Shown here: in pieces, positions 42,089-50,093 of the stretch
Layout: each line of letters opens with the position of its first letter
Numbering within the stretch: position 1 is the first letter of the stretch
NCBI RefSeq assembly: GCF_003584125.1
Contig: NZ_QXFL01000005.1
Coordinates: 186,001-250,000 of the forward strand
Source: Aurantiacibacter zhengii
GTDB taxonomy: Bacteria; Pseudomonadota; Alphaproteobacteria; Sphingomonadales; Sphingomonadaceae
Length of the DNA: 64,000 nucleotides
Direction of reading: 5' to 3'
The notes under the pieces: generated by a model
What the model was told of the DNA's origin: nothing
Seen by the model: only the letters and a program-made list of their open reading frames with translations
The model's database searches: none
Made by a program: the position numbers and the translations under genes

Positions 42089-42511
42089 ATGACGGGATAT
42101 ATCGAAGCCGACACAGACGCCGCTGCCGCGATCATGGAACGCGGCAGCGAGGGACCTGTCGTCCTGCTCAACCTGCTGCGCTTCCGCGAGATGGCGGACT
42201 ATTCGCATGCCCCGCAGCATGCGCCCGATCAGCCGATCAGCGGGGCGCAGGCTTATCAGGCATACATGCAGGCAACGCGGCCAATGATCGAACGGGCCGG
42301 AGCGAAGCTGTCATTCATCGGCCAGCCGATGGAAACGTTGATCGGTCCGCAGGATGAAAAATGGGACCTGATGCTGCTGGTCGAATATCCTTCGATCGAG
42401 GCATTCTTTACCCATACCCAGAGCGCCGATACGCGCGACACGATCCATCACCGGCAAGCCGCACTGGCTGACAGCCGGCTGATACCGGTCGTTCCCGGCA
42501 GGCCCGGCTAG
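42089..42511 (+). CDS. DUF1330-type protein
   Basis: 140 residues, starting MTGYIEADTDAAAAI, 22 bases after dnaA and so perhaps on the same transcript. The pattern VVLLNLLRFREMADY, AYQAYMQATRPMIERAGAKLSF and WDLMLLVEYPSIEAFFTH fits the DUF1330 alpha-beta barrel fold, which forms dimers. Biochemical function unknown. No membrane or export signal. Confidence 0.75.
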   Translation: MTGYIEADTDAAAAIMERGSEGPVVLLNLLRFREMADYSHAPQHAPDQPISGAQAYQAYMQATRPMIERAGAKLSFIGQPMETLIGPQDEKWDLMLLVEYPSIEAFFTHTQSADTRDTIHHRQAALADSRLIPVVPGRPG

Positions 42512-42574
42512 CCACATCCGCCCTTCGGCGACATAGCCTTTGCGGCGCCATTCGTGCTGACCTATGGCGGCGTA

Positions 42575-43354
42575 ATGAGCGATACGCCCCACCCCCTCAC
42601 CGAAGAACGGCTGGACCGGTTTGCCCGCCACATAGTGCTGCCCGAAGTCGGCGGCGCCGGGCAGGCGGCGATCTCTCGCGCGCATGTAGTGCTGGTGGGA
42701 CTTGGCGGCATTGGCGCACCCGCGCTGCAATACCTTGCCGGGGCCGGCGTGGGGCAACTGACCCTGATCGATGACGACAAGGTCTCGGCCAGCAACCTGC
42801 AACGCCAGACCATCTACACTACCCGCGATATCGGCCACGGCAAGGCGGTATCCGCGCGCCGCTGGCTTGCGAACTTCGACGATAAGCTGAGTGTCGCGAT
42901 CCATGACCGCCGGATAACGCCCGATAACGTGGGCGCGCTGATCGAGGGCGTGGACCTGGTGATCGATGGTACCGATAACTTCGCCACCCGCCTCGCCGTG
43001 TCCGACGCATGCGTTGCGGCGGGCGTGCCGTTGCTGTCTGCCGCCGTAGGGCGCTTTCAGGGACAGGTCGGTGCCTTTGCCGGACACCGGGCGGACCAGC
43101 CGTGTTACCGCTGCTTCGTTGGCGATGCCTTCGACGCTGAGGATTGCGACACCTGCGCGGAGGACGGCGTCCTTGGCGCGATGGTCGGCTGGGTCGGCAC
43201 ATTCGCCGCGATGCAGGCCATTCGCCTGCTCGTGAGCGCCACCGGCGGAATGGGCGACCCTCAGTTCGGCAAGCTGCACCTGATGGATGGCCTTAAGCCC
43301 GGCATGCGCATGCTCACGATCGCCAAGGACCCCGCCTGCAGCGCATGCGGCTAG
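42575..43354 (+). CDS. ThiF/MoeB/HesA-family adenylyltransferase
   Basis: E1-like enzyme that adenylates the C-terminus of a ubiquitin-like sulfur carrier (ThiS or MoaD type). The 259 residues begin MSDTPHPLTEERLDRFARHIVLPEVG. ATP loop LVGLGGIGAPALQYLAGAGVG, then LIDDDKVSASNLQRQTIY, DGTDNF and the zinc pairs CYRC and CSAC at the end. This is the MoeB/ThiF core with no rhodanese domain. Neither thiS nor moaD is nearby, so thiamine or molybdopterin cannot be decided. Confidence 0.85.
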   Translation: MSDTPHPLTEERLDRFARHIVLPEVGGAGQAAISRAHVVLVGLGGIGAPALQYLAGAGVGQLTLIDDDKVSASNLQRQTIYTTRDIGHGKAVSARRWLANFDDKLSVAIHDRRITPDNVGALIEGVDLVIDGTDNFATRLAVSDACVAAGVPLLSAAVGRFQGQVGAFAGHRADQPCYRCFVGDAFDAEDCDTCAEDGVLGAMVGWVGTFAAMQAIRLLVSATGGMGDPQFGKLHLMDGLKPGMRMLTIAKDPACSACG

Positions 43355-43445
43355 ACCAGATTTGACTTTGCCGTCCTGCAGGCAGACAGTTTTGCCACTG
43401 AGGGACGGCTTTGTTGTTGGTCGCAGGGTCGCCCGCCCCTTTGTC

Positions 43446-43468
43446 GCGCACGCCATGGTGGCGTGCGC
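43446..43468 (+). other. Perfect 10-bp hairpin in the 5' leader of the next gene
   Basis: GCGCACGCCA, loop TGG, TGGCGTGCGC. It ends 22 bases before the ATG and just upstream of the ribosome binding site (GGGGG). It could tune translation or protect the mRNA 5' end; it is not followed by a T-run. Confidence 0.5.
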
Positions 43469-43490
43469 CGATTACCAACGGGGGAATCTC

Positions 43491-43955
43491 ATGAAAAAAC
43501 TTATGCTTGGCAGTCTCGCTGCCGCATTGGCGCTGGCAACCGTGTCGGCTCCTGCCTCGGCACAGCTTAGCGAGTACGAAGATTACGAATATTCCGACTC
43601 GGTGGTGGAATTGACCACCGTGCGCGTCGATCCCGGCCAGCTGGATACGTACCTGGAGGGTCTGCGGCAGACCTGGGTCGCCAGCAACGAAGTTGCCAAG
43701 CAGCTCGGCCATATCGAGGACTATGGCATCTACGCCAACATGGCACCGAGCAGCGGCGACTTCCACCTGCTGCTGGTGATCGAGTTCCCAGGCGAGAACA
43801 TGCAGCCCTCTCGCGAACGTTACGACGCGTTCATGGATGCCTGGGGCGAGGCGAACATGCAGAACTCGAACGAGACCGTGGTGAACATCTACAACGAGAT
43901 CCGCGAAATCCAGGGCGTGTACCTGACCCGCGAGATCATGATGAAGATGGATTGA
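43491..43955 (+). CDS. Periplasmic protein of unknown function, 154 aa
   Basis: Starts MKKLMLGSLAAALALATVSAPASAQ, a clear Sec signal peptide, so the mature protein is periplasmic. The mature part contains VVELTTVRVDPGQLDTYLEGLRQTWVASNEVAKQLG and FHLLLVIEFPGENMQPSRERYDAFMDAWGEANMQ. Its strand-helix-strand order resembles the dimeric alpha-beta barrel fold, but I assign no family. ACGGGGG precedes the ATG, and a perfect 10-bp terminator follows. Confidence 0.65.
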   Translation: MKKLMLGSLAAALALATVSAPASAQLSEYEDYEYSDSVVELTTVRVDPGQLDTYLEGLRQTWVASNEVAKQLGHIEDYGIYANMAPSSGDFHLLLVIEFPGENMQPSRERYDAFMDAWGEANMQNSNETVVNIYNEIREIQGVYLTREIMMKMD

Positions 43956-43963
43956 TCGTTGTG

Positions 43964-43992
43964 CCGCCGGGCCAGCGGCCCGGCGGTACTTT
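43964..43992 (+). terminator. Terminator after the 154-aa periplasmic protein
   Basis: CCGCCGGGCC, loop AGC, GGCCCGGCGG, then TACTTTTC. Perfect 10-bp stem with a weak T-run. Confidence 0.75.
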
Positions 43993-44080
43993 TCAGGCCT
44001 GCGGAACGGGCGATTGCCTGTTTAGCGCTTCCGCCAGCCATGCGGGCTATCATCCGCTATCGAGCCTCGTGACCTCGAGA

Positions 44081-44548
44081 TTAAGGCTGCCGCCACTTCC
44101 TCTGGTTGTACGCGTTCTGCATGGCCTCGCGCGTTTCGGGATCGGGGCGGCAAACCGTGCTGTTACCGTCCCGCTCGCAAATCCGGCCCAATCGGTCTCT
44201 TCCTTCCTCGATCTCCGGAAACAGGATGTCGTACATCTTGTAGGAGACAAGCAGCGTCGGTACCGCCACGGCAATCGCCAGCCATACGAACCCGCCGTTT
44301 ATTGCTGCCCGGGCCGGTCTGGATTCTGAAAGGCTGTTCCGCATCGCTCGCGCGCTGGAAATAGCAGAGGCAACCGCGAAACCGGCCAGCAGGAACGGCG
44401 CTGCCACCAGCAGGACCAGTGTATACAGGAAGCTGTGGCCCGTGGTCGTGCAGTCATCGCAGACAAACCAGAAATACGCTGCATAGGCATAGGGCAGCAG
44501 CAACAGCAGACCCAGTATTGTCAGCACGCGCGTCATGGCGGCTACCAT
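44081..44548 (-). CDS. Three-helix membrane protein, 155 aa
   Basis: Unrecognised protein: MVAAMTRVLTILGLLLLLPYAYAAYFWFVCDDC forms the first helix, followed by FLYTLVLLVAAPFLLAGFAVASAISSA and GGFVWLAIAVAVPTLLVSYKMYDILFP, then a polar C-terminal tail of about 45 residues with three Cys overall (VCDDC and VCRPD). No family assigned. Alone on the minus strand next to the sirtuin gene, which is 25 bases away and reads the same way. Confidence 0.6.
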   Translation of the reverse strand: MVAAMTRVLTILGLLLLLPYAYAAYFWFVCDDCTTTGHSFLYTLVLLVAAPFLLAGFAVASAISSARAMRNSLSESRPARAAINGGFVWLAIAVAVPTLLVSYKMYDILFPEIEEGRDRLGRICERDGNSTVCRPDPETREAMQNAYNQRKWRQP

Positions 44549-44573
44549 GCTGCGTGATGGTTAAGATCAGGTT

Positions 44574-45284
44574 CTAGGCGCGCAGGACCTCGGCTACCCA
44601 TGCGGGCACGAGTTCGCTCGCCGCGCCCAGCCGGGTCTCATCGAAATTGCGACTGCCAAGACTCTCTTCGAGGTTCAGTTCCAGCGTCCGTGCGCCGTTC
44701 GCAGCGGCCTGCTGGACGAACCCGGCTGCAGGATAGACCGCTCCGGAAGTGCCGATGGAAACGAACAGGTCCGCGCGCGCCAGCGCATCGAAGATGCGGT
44801 CCATCTGGTAAGGCATTTCCCCAAACCACACGATGTCGGGCCGCATAGCTGCCTCACCGCAGGACGGGCAGGCAGGACCGTGGCTCAGGGGCTCCTCCCA
44901 CCGGTGCCGGGCATCGCAGGCGCGGCACCACGCCGACAGTCCCTCCCCGTGCATGTGCAGCACGCGCCGCGCGCCGCCGCGTTCGTGCAGGTCGTCGATA
45001 TTCTGGGTGACGAGCAGGAAGTCGCCGCTCCACTCCCGATCCAGCCGTCCCAGCGCTTCGTGCGCGGGATTGGGCTGGGCGGCGCTGATCTGCGCGCGCC
45101 GCTCATCGTAAAAGCGCTGGACCAGCGCTGGATCGCGGGCGAACCCTTCGGGCGTGGCGACCTCTTCTACGGGGTGGTTTTCCCATAGCCCGTCCTCGGC
45201 GCGAAAGGTCTTCAGCCCGCTTTCGGCGGATATTCCCGCGCCCGTCAGGATCACGATATTGCGGATGCCAGTCATGACGCGCAT
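44574..45284 (-). CDS. cobB: NAD-dependent protein deacylase (sirtuin)
   Basis: Removes acyl groups from lysine using NAD+, e.g. deacetylation of acetyl-CoA synthetase. The 236-residue frame has the Rossmann motif GAGISAESGLKTFR, catalytic His in HMHG with NID in TQNIDDLHERGG, the zinc site CRAC/CPSC, and the GTSGAVYPAAGF loop. The ATG at 45284 (MRVMTG) or 45275 is the start; an extended frame to 45317 is unlikely. Divergent from dapB. Confidence 0.9.
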   Translation of the reverse strand: MRVMTGIRNIVILTGAGISAESGLKTFRAEDGLWENHPVEEVATPEGFARDPALVQRFYDERRAQISAAQPNPAHEALGRLDREWSGDFLLVTQNIDDLHERGGARRVLHMHGEGLSAWCRACDARHRWEEPLSHGPACPSCGEAAMRPDIVWFGEMPYQMDRIFDALARADLFVSIGTSGAVYPAAGFVQQAAANGARTLELNLEESLGSRNFDETRLGAASELVPAWVAEVLRA

Positions 45285-45310
45285 GAAGCACACAAAGAAC
45301 AGGAGTATCA

Positions 45311-46042
45311 ATGGCACGTATCGGGATCATCGGCAGCGAGGGGCGCATGGGACAGGCCATCGCGCAGGTGCTGGCAGAGGGCGAGCATGAATGCGCGGGC
45401 GGCGTAGACAAGGGCCAGAACCCTGCCCAGCTGGCGCAGGAATGCGATGCGCTGGTGGACTTTTCCGCTCCCGTCGCTCTGGCCGAAAATCTCTCCGCTG
45501 CGCAGGCTGCGGGCATCCCGATGCTGATCGGCACGACGGGCCTTGGCGAAAGGGAACATGGCGCCATCGATGCCGCCGCACGCAGCATTCCCATACTGCA
45601 AACCGGCAATACTTCGCTGGGGGTTACTCTGCTAGCGCACCTTGTTCACGAGGCCGCCGCGCGGCTCGGCCCGGACTGGGATATCGAGGTGCTGGAAATG
45701 CATCACCGGATGAAAGTGGATGCGCCATCGGGCACCGCGCTGCTGCTGGGCGAAGCGGCAGCGGATGCGCGCGGGATCGCCCTGGCCGACAACAGCGAAA
45801 GCGGGCGCGACGGACATACGGGCCAGCGGGCCAAGGGTGCCATCGGCTTTGCCGCGCTGCGCGGCGGCACGGTGGCTGGCGAACACTCGGTGATCTTTGC
45901 CGGAGAGCAGGAGCGCATCACGCTCAGCCACTCGGCAGAAAATCGCATGATCTTCGCACGCGGCGCGGTAAAGGGTGCTGCCTGGCTGATTGGCATGGCT
46001 CCGGGCCGTTACGGCATGAAGGATGTGCTCGGGCTGGCCTGA
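45311..46042 (+). CDS. dapB: 4-hydroxy-tetrahydrodipicolinate reductase
   Basis: Reduces HTPA with NAD(P)H in the lysine/diaminopimelate route. The 243 residues begin MARIGIIGSEGRMGQAIAQV (nucleotide loop) and contain the catalytic block LEMHHRMKVDAPSGTALLLGEA, with His and Lys in place. The protein is a tetramer in the family. AGGAG sits 6 bases before the ATG. dapE, the later desuccinylase step, lies about 4 kb away. Confidence 0.96.
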   Translation: MARIGIIGSEGRMGQAIAQVLAEGEHECAGGVDKGQNPAQLAQECDALVDFSAPVALAENLSAAQAAGIPMLIGTTGLGEREHGAIDAAARSIPILQTGNTSLGVTLLAHLVHEAAARLGPDWDIEVLEMHHRMKVDAPSGTALLLGEAAADARGIALADNSESGRDGHTGQRAKGAIGFAALRGGTVAGEHSVIFAGEQERITLSHSAENRMIFARGAVKGAAWLIGMAPGRYGMKDVLGLA

Positions 46043-46067
46043 CAGCCCGCATCGGGGAGGGAGTGAC

Positions 46068-47234
46068 ATGACGGCAAGCAGGGTCGAGGCGGAAACCCGT
46101 GCGTGGATCGACACGCTGAGTTCGCAGGAACTGGCGCTGGCGCGCGATTACACTACCGGCAACCACTGGCTGATCCTGGCAGGGCTGTTCGTGTCCGCCA
46201 TCGTCACGTGGATCATCGTGCGCAGCGGGGTGCTGGACAAGGTGGCGGCAAAACTGGGCAGGCGAGGTTTTGCGCTGCGCACCTTCCTGGTGGCGGTCGC
46301 CTATCTCGTCGTCAGCTCGCTGCTGGCTCTGCCCTTCACTATCTACACTGACTGGTGGCGCGAAACGCAGTACCATCGCACCAGCCAGTCGCTGGCGGAC
46401 TTCCTGGCGCAGGGCGGCATTTCGCTGCTTCTCTCCGCGCTTATCGGCGGCCTGTTCCTGCTGGGTGTCTACGCCCTGATCCGCAAGGCGGGGCGCTGGT
46501 GGTGGGCCTGGGCCGGCGCGCTGGTGGCCGCAGGCATTTCCTTCATGCTGCTGCTGAGCCCGGTGCTGATCGAACCGCTGTTCAACGATTACCAGCCCAT
46601 TCCCGAAGGCGAAGTGCGCGATGCCGTGCTGGTGCTGGCCGCAGAAGCCGGCGTGCCGGAGGACCGCGTGTTCATGTACGACGGATCTCGCCAGTCTAAC
46701 AATTTCACCGCCAATGTCTCGGGCGTGGGCAGCAATGCCCGCATCGCCATATCGGACGTGGCGATGGACGAGGCATCGCTGGACGAGGTGAAGGCCGTCA
46801 CCGGACACGAGATCGGCCACTATGTGCTGGGCCACGTCTGGCGCTCCATCGCCGTGATCAGCCTGCTGGCGGTGGCGATTTTCTGGCTGACGGCGCGGCT
46901 GTATCCGTGGTTTGCGCGGCTGTTCGGCACCGATGCGGAACTGGCCGACCCGCGCGGGCTGCCCGTATTCTCATTCGTCATCGGATTGCTGTTCGTTCTC
47001 GCCCAGCCGATCACCAACACCATGACGCGCATGGGCGAAAGCGAGGCGGACGCCTATTCGCTGACTCACGTCGGCCTGCCCGATGCCCTGTCCGGCGCGC
47101 TGATAAAGACCGCCGAATATCGCTATCCACTGGCGGGACCGGTGGAGGAAGCGCTGTTCTACACCCACCCCACCGTGAAGAGCCGCGTGCGCGCCGCGAT
47201 GGCGTGGAAGGTGGCACAGGAGACGAAGCCATGA
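46068..47234 (+). CDS. M48-family metallopeptidase (Ste24/CAAX protease-like)
   Basis: Polytopic zinc protease, 388 residues, starting MTASRVEAETRAWIDTLSSQ. The HExxH motif is in TGHEIGHYVLGH, with the downstream Glu in MGESEADAYSL; about seven helices lie around it. Relatives in eukaryotes cleave prenylated CAAX proteins, but bacteria usually lack prenylation, so the substrate here is unknown and may be membrane protein turnover. Its stop overlaps the next ATG by 4 bases. Confidence 0.88.
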   Translation: MTASRVEAETRAWIDTLSSQELALARDYTTGNHWLILAGLFVSAIVTWIIVRSGVLDKVAAKLGRRGFALRTFLVAVAYLVVSSLLALPFTIYTDWWRETQYHRTSQSLADFLAQGGISLLLSALIGGLFLLGVYALIRKAGRWWWAWAGALVAAGISFMLLLSPVLIEPLFNDYQPIPEGEVRDAVLVLAAEAGVPEDRVFMYDGSRQSNNFTANVSGVGSNARIAISDVAMDEASLDEVKAVTGHEIGHYVLGHVWRSIAVISLLAVAIFWLTARLYPWFARLFGTDAELADPRGLPVFSFVIGLLFVLAQPITNTMTRMGESEADAYSLTHVGLPDALSGALIKTAEYRYPLAGPVEEALFYTHPTVKSRVRAAMAWKVAQETKP

Positions 47235-47761
47235 GCGGCACGCTGGCCAGCCAGTGCAACTGGCAGGAGGAAGGCGGCGGAGAGGCCGCGGCAGCACGGT
47301 GCCTCGATTTCCTGACAGAGGTTGGCATCCCGGTGCGGCTGCGCGCTGCGGAGGAACTGGACCAGCTGATCGACGGGCTAGCCATTCGCGACGGTGCGCT
47401 GGTCGTCGATCCCGATGTCACGATCTGGCCGGGAGACCTGCTGCACGAGGCGGGCCATATCGCCGTGATGCCCGCCGATATTCGTCCCAACCTGGGGGAG
47501 ATCGAGGCCAACCGCGACGAGGAACTGATGGCAATCGCATGGTCTTACGCCGCGGCTAAGGTGTGTGACATCGGCCTGCGCCAGCTGTTCCACCCGGCCG
47601 GCTATCGCGGACGCAGCGAATTTGCCGCTTCCACCTACGCCATCGGCGGCTTTGCCGGTTCCGACGGGCTTGCCGCCCATGGGATGACCGTGATCGACCT
47701 GCCCACCGCCCTGGCGCAGGGCGTGGGCACCTATCCCAACATGCTGCGCTGGCTGCGCTAG
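47231..47761 (+). CDS. Small protein with HEAGH motif, translationally coupled to the Ste24-like gene
   Basis: 176 residues from MSGTLASQCNWQEEGGGEAA. The HExxH motif HEAGH (72-76, in LLHEAGHIAVMP) with a Glu about 22 residues later (RDEELMAIAWSY) suggests a gluzincin-type zinc peptidase or a catalytically silent relative. Soluble, no signal peptide. The start overlaps the Ste24-like stop (ATGA), so the two are made together; it may be a partner or a cytosolic helper. I do not recognise a named family. Confidence 0.6.
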   Translation: MSGTLASQCNWQEEGGGEAAAARCLDFLTEVGIPVRLRAAEELDQLIDGLAIRDGALVVDPDVTIWPGDLLHEAGHIAVMPADIRPNLGEIEANRDEELMAIAWSYAAAKVCDIGLRQLFHPAGYRGRSEFAASTYAIGGFAGSDGLAAHGMTVIDLPTALAQGVGTYPNMLRWLR

Positions 47762-47802
47762 ACTGTTGGCCTGCACACCCCTTTGCGGCTAGCCAGCAGC
47801 GC

Positions 47803-48453
47803 ATGACGAAAGACCAGATCTTCGAATTCTTCCGCCGCCTGGCAGAGGACAATCCCGCACCCGAAACAGAGCTGGAATATGGCAATGCCTACCAGCTTGT
47901 CGTTGCCGTGGCCCTATCGGCGCAAGCCACCGATGTCGGCGTGAACAAGGCGACCCGCGCGCTGTTCGCCAAGGTCGAAACGCCCGCGCAGATGCTGGAC
48001 CTCGGCGAGGACAGCCTGATCCAGCACATCAAGACCATCGGCCTGTTCAACTCCAAGGCGAAGAACGTGATCGCGCTAAGCCAGTTGCTGGTGGACGAAT
48101 ACGGCGGAGAGGTACCAAGCACGCGCGAAGACCTTGTCCGGCTGCCGGGCGTGGGCCGCAAGACGGCGAACGTGGTGCTCAACTGCTGGTTCGGGCAAGA
48201 AACCTTCGCGGTCGACACCCATATCCTGCGGGTCGGCAATCGCACAGGCCTTGCCAAGGGCAAGACGCCCGAACAGGTGGAGGCCAAACTGGAAAAGCGC
48301 GTGCCGCAACCGTTCCGCCTCCACGCCCATCACTGGTTGATCCTGCACGGGCGCTACGTCTGCAAGGCGCGCACGCCTGAATGCTGGCGCTGCCCGGTGG
48401 TGGACCTGTGCAGTTTCCGCAAGAAGGTGCTTGAAAAGCCGAAGGGGCGTTAA
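47803..48453 (+). CDS. nth: Endonuclease III
   Basis: DNA glycosylase/AP-lyase for oxidised pyrimidines. The 216 residues have the helix-hairpin-helix VRLPGVGRKTANVVLN with the catalytic Lys (K in GRKTA) and the catalytic Asp in AVDTHILRV. The [4Fe-4S] ligands are C-X6-C-X2-C-X5-C (CKARTPECWRCPVVDLC). Start MTKDQIFEFFRRLAE. Stop overlaps the stop of the convergent GFA gene by TTAA. Confidence 0.96.
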   Translation: MTKDQIFEFFRRLAEDNPAPETELEYGNAYQLVVAVALSAQATDVGVNKATRALFAKVETPAQMLDLGEDSLIQHIKTIGLFNSKAKNVIALSQLLVDEYGGEVPSTREDLVRLPGVGRKTANVVLNCWFGQETFAVDTHILRVGNRTGLAKGKTPEQVEAKLEKRVPQPFRLHAHHWLILHGRYVCKARTPECWRCPVVDLCSFRKKVLEKPKGR

Positions 48454-48848
48454 AGCGTTTCCGCCTCGCGCACGTATCCGAATTCACCCTCGCCTGCCCA
48501 GTTGCGGCCATCGGGATAACGCAGTTCCACACCCGAAAGATCGGCGGGATCTGCCAGAAGCATGTTCACGCCCATCATGGTGTTGCCGTGGACTGCGACC
48601 GCAGCCTCGGTCAGCACGAAATGCGTAGTCGCCCCGCACTTGATGCAGGAATGCACCTCCGCTGCGGGGCTTTCCTTGTCGGAGCGCCTGAAGCCTGTCG
48701 TTGCTCCTGCAATCTCGACCTGGTCGGGATGAAAATAGCTCCACCGCGCGCCGGATTTGGCGCACAGGGTGCAGTTGCACGCGTGAACGAACTCCGGCTT
48801 TTGCGAAAGCGCGATGGACACTTCGCCGCACAGGCAATCGAAAGTCAT
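48450..48848 (-). CDS. GFA/CENP-V-fold zinc protein
   Basis: 132 residues of the glutathione-dependent formaldehyde-activating enzyme (GFA) family fold. Cys pairs for zinc: CLCGEV near the start, HACNCTLC and IKCGATT later; VAVHGNTM and VNMLL strands follow. Most such proteins have no tested activity; formaldehyde detoxification is not implied. It stands between nth and the symporter gene; its start is 9 bases downstream of the symporter stop, so it may share that operon. Confidence 0.8.
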   Translation of the reverse strand: MTFDCLCGEVSIALSQKPEFVHACNCTLCAKSGARWSYFHPDQVEIAGATTGFRRSDKESPAAEVHSCIKCGATTHFVLTEAAVAVHGNTMMGVNMLLADPADLSGVELRYPDGRNWAGEGEFGYVREAETL

Positions 48849-48857
48849 CAGCGCCTC

Positions 48858-50093
48858 CTACACATCGTCTGCCGAGATCATTTCCGCGCGATCGATGTCG
48901 CCGGTCAGGCTGGCCACGGTAGTTGCCACGGCGGCATCCCCGGAAACGTTGGTGGTGGTGCGCATCATGTCCATGATCCGGTCCACGCCAGCCACGAAGG
49001 CAATCGTTTCCAGCGGCACGCCAACCGCGCCGAATACCAGCGCCATCATGATCAGGCCCGCGCCCGGAATGCCCGCCGCGCCCACGGCACCCAGCGTGCC
49101 GAGGATCGAGATCATGAAGTAGTCGCCCCACGACAGGTCCACGCCGAAGATCTGCGCACCGAACAAGGTGGCAAGGCCCAGGTACATCGCCGTGCCGTTC
49201 ATATTGATCGTTGCGCCCAGCGAAATGACGAAACTGGCGACCGAGTTGCTGATGCCCAGGTTCCGCTCGGCGCAGCGCAGGGTGACTGGCAGCGTCGCAT
49301 TGGAACTGGCGGTGGAGTAGCTGACCGCGATGGCATCGACGATGCCACGGAAGAAATCGCGCACTGGCAGGCGGGCGATGAACTTGATCATGCCCGAATA
49401 GATTACCCCGATAATCAGCAGGCAGCCAAGGTAGTTGAGGAACACCAGCTTGCCCAATGCGGCCAGCGCTTCCAGCCCCAGCGTGCCCGCTACCCAGGCC
49501 ATCAGCGCGAAGACGCCAAAGGGGGTGAGTTCCATCACCACCATCGTAACCTTTTGCATGACGACAGAGCCGCTGTCGAAAATCTTGAGCACCGGCTCGC
49601 CGTCTTCCTTCGCCATGAGGATGCCGATACCCAGCAGCAGCGAGAAGATGATCAGCGGCAGGACATTCACATCCGCCATTACCTGCACGGGGCTTTGCGG
49701 CACCATGCCCAGCAGCATTTCGCGCCAGGTCGTCTCATTGGGTTCGGGTATCGCACCCATCTCGATAGAGGAGGTGTCGACCCCGGCGCCCGGCGCGACC
49801 ACCGTGCCAAGGAACAGCCCCAGCCACACCGCCAGCTGGCCGGTCACCACGAACAGCAGCAGCGCGCGCCATCCGATGCGGCCCAGCTTGCGAATGTCGC
49901 CGATGGAGGCAACGCCCGCGACCAGGCTGAAGAAGATCAGCGGCACCACCAGCATCTTGATGAAGGCGACGAAGATATCGCCGATGATCTTGATGCTTTC
50001 CGCCCCCGGTCCCCACAACCGGCCCAGGATGATGCCAAGGATCAGGGCAGCGATAACCCGCTGCCACAGCGGAATGGCTAACCAGCGTTTCAT
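48858..50093 (-). CDS. Dicarboxylate/amino acid:cation symporter (DAACS family)
   Basis: Na+- or H+-coupled uptake carrier, 411 residues with about eight helices and two re-entrant loops. Hallmarks are SYSTASSNATLPVTLRCAE (hairpin loop 1), NMNGTAMYLGLATLF (TM7), GIPGAGLIMMALVF (hairpin loop 2) and VAGVDRIMDMMRTTTNVSGDAAVA in TM8. These last residues bind the substrate carboxylate in GltPh-like carriers. Substrate is likely a dicarboxylate, glutamate or aspartate. Last but one in gst-dapE-symporter; its ATG overlaps dapE's stop. Confidence 0.93.
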   Translation of the reverse strand: MKRWLAIPLWQRVIAALILGIILGRLWGPGAESIKIIGDIFVAFIKMLVVPLIFFSLVAGVASIGDIRKLGRIGWRALLLFVVTGQLAVWLGLFLGTVVAPGAGVDTSSIEMGAIPEPNETTWREMLLGMVPQSPVQVMADVNVLPLIIFSLLLGIGILMAKEDGEPVLKIFDSGSVVMQKVTMVVMELTPFGVFALMAWVAGTLGLEALAALGKLVFLNYLGCLLIIGVIYSGMIKFIARLPVRDFFRGIVDAIAVSYSTASSNATLPVTLRCAERNLGISNSVASFVISLGATINMNGTAMYLGLATLFGAQIFGVDLSWGDYFMISILGTLGAVGAAGIPGAGLIMMALVFGAVGVPLETIAFVAGVDRIMDMMRTTTNVSGDAAVATTVASLTGDIDRAEMISADDV

